A stretch of 5,161 nt of DNA, from NCBI GenBank assembly GCA_946630765.1, contig CAMOZF010000154.1:1-5161 (forward strand), in the 5' to 3' direction. This DNA is from an uncultured Lachnospiraceae bacterium. GTDB lineage: Bacteria; Bacillota_A; Clostridia; Lachnospirales; Lachnospiraceae. A program made the position numbers and the translations under genes. This document shows, piece after piece, positions 4,690 through 5,161 of this stretch. Position 1 is the first letter of the stretch. The number at the start of each line of letters is the position of its first letter. The notes beneath the pieces were generated by a model. That model was not told where the DNA came from and made no database searches. It saw only the letters and a program-made list of their open reading frames with translations.

Positions 4690-4720
4690 CCTGAGAGCCG
4701 GATGCCATCGTCCGGCTCTT
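4690..4720 (+). terminator. Expression-platform hairpin of the glycine riboswitch
   Basis: AGAGCCGGA (4694-4702) and TCCGGCTCT (4711-4719) form a perfect nine-pair stem with an eight-base loop, extended by a G-T pair (4693/4720). The following bases ACATTTGG give a poor U tract, so termination is probable but not typical. The bases CCTGAGAG (4690-4697), which include the first four bases of the 5' arm, are the exact reverse complement of the aptamer core CTCTCAGG. This provides an alternative antiterminator pairing. Confidence 0.65.
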
Positions 4721-4785
4721 ACATTTGGAAAAGCGCCGAAAGCCCCCGTTCTTCAGGAACAGACAACATTGCGGAAAGGGGAATT

Positions 4786-5161
4786 ATGGAACAGTTTCTT
4801 CAGAAGGTTACACAGATTAATGACGCGATCAACGGGTTCGTCTGGGTGCGGGTCGGATTGTGGCTTTTGATCGCCGTCGGCATCATTATGACGGCAGCGA
4901 CCGGATTCTTCCAGGTCGGACATCTCGGCTACTGGATCAAGCATACGATCAGCAGCATTTTCAAGAAGCATGTCATCGGGCATACGGACGAGAAGGGTGC
5001 GATTTCACCGTTCCAGGCGCTGTGCACGGCACTTGCGGCGACGATCGGTACCGGCAATATCGCCGGCGTCGCGGGCGCGATCACGATCGGCGGCGCGGGC
5101 GCGGTCTTCTGGATGTGGATCGCCGCGTTTTTCGGCATGATGACCAACTACTCCGAAAATG
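4786..5161 (+). CDS. Na+/alanine-glycine symporter, AgcS family (N-terminal part, runs off window)
   Basis: The first 125 residues of an alanine or glycine:cation symporter (AgcS/DagA/AlsT family), which imports small neutral amino acids with Na+. The sequence shows a first hydrophobic segment (about 20-42), then the family stretch ISPFQALCTALAATIGTGNIAGVA (73-96), whose GTGNIAGVA is the signature near the substrate/Na+ site, then GGAGAVFWMW (102-111) and the start of the next helix ending NYSE. The usual GGPGA motif here reads GGAGA. ATG 4786 has AAGGGG (4776-4781) four bases upstream and fits the family N-terminus. About three quarters of a protein of ~450-480 residues lies beyond the window. 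The upstream tandem glycine riboswitch points to glycine as a physiological substrate, an inference from regulation rather than from the protein. Confidence 0.93.
   Translation, partial: MEQFLQKVTQINDAINGFVWVRVGLWLLIAVGIIMTAATGFFQVGHLGYWIKHTISSIFKKHVIGHTDEKGAISPFQALCTALAATIGTGNIAGVAGAITIGGAGAVFWMWIAAFFGMMTNYSEN

Noticed and set aside
4661..4870. Short open frame starting just after the riboswitch
   Set aside because: No properly spaced ribosome binding site. It crosses the expression-platform hairpin and overlaps the symporter start in another frame. A regulatory leader peptide is conceivable but unsupported.

Overview
The window looks like an ordinary chromosomal segment of a moderately GC-rich Firmicute, most likely a gut or rumen Clostridium-type bacterium such as a Lachnospiraceae member. 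This placement is inferred from purine-rich AAGGA/AGGAAGG ribosome binding sites, SigA-type promoters, a Gram-positive style lipoprotein endoglucanase, a tandem glycine riboswitch in front of an amino-acid symporter, and the family mix. No mobile element, CRISPR array, tRNA or rRNA is visible.

Layout from left to right. Positions 1-328 hold the 3' end of mnmA (tRNA 2-thiouridylase). A 119 bp gap follows, with a 9 bp hairpin and a strong SigA promoter whose -35 box lies inside that hairpin. Then comes mntP (Mn2+ exporter, 448-1035) and, 72 bp later, a CaxA/YrbG-type Na+/Ca2+ exchanger (1108-2070); these two cation exporters may form one transcription unit. A promoter bearing two perfect palindromes leads into a stomatin/SPFH membrane scaffold gene (2195-3199), which has no nfeD partner next to it. 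A very strong bidirectional terminator (3229-3276) separates it from the convergent, minus-strand GH5 endoglucanase lipoprotein gene (3291-4277).

The 508 bp gene-free region 4278-4785 is densely regulatory. It contains the minus-strand promoter and hairpin-bearing leader of the GH5 gene. On the plus strand it contains an extended -10 promoter, a 5' capping hairpin, a tandem glycine riboswitch, a terminator-like hairpin, and a ribosome binding site for an AgcS-family Na+/alanine-glycine symporter. The symporter begins at 4786 and runs off the right edge.

The most informative signal is in the riboswitch expression platform. The conserved aptamer core CTCTCAGG has an exact reverse complement, CCTGAGAG, overlapping the 5' arm of the downstream hairpin. 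This predicts a simple glycine OFF switch for a glycine importer. I see no wholly undescribed system; the other findings are regulatory architecture and small departures from family norms.
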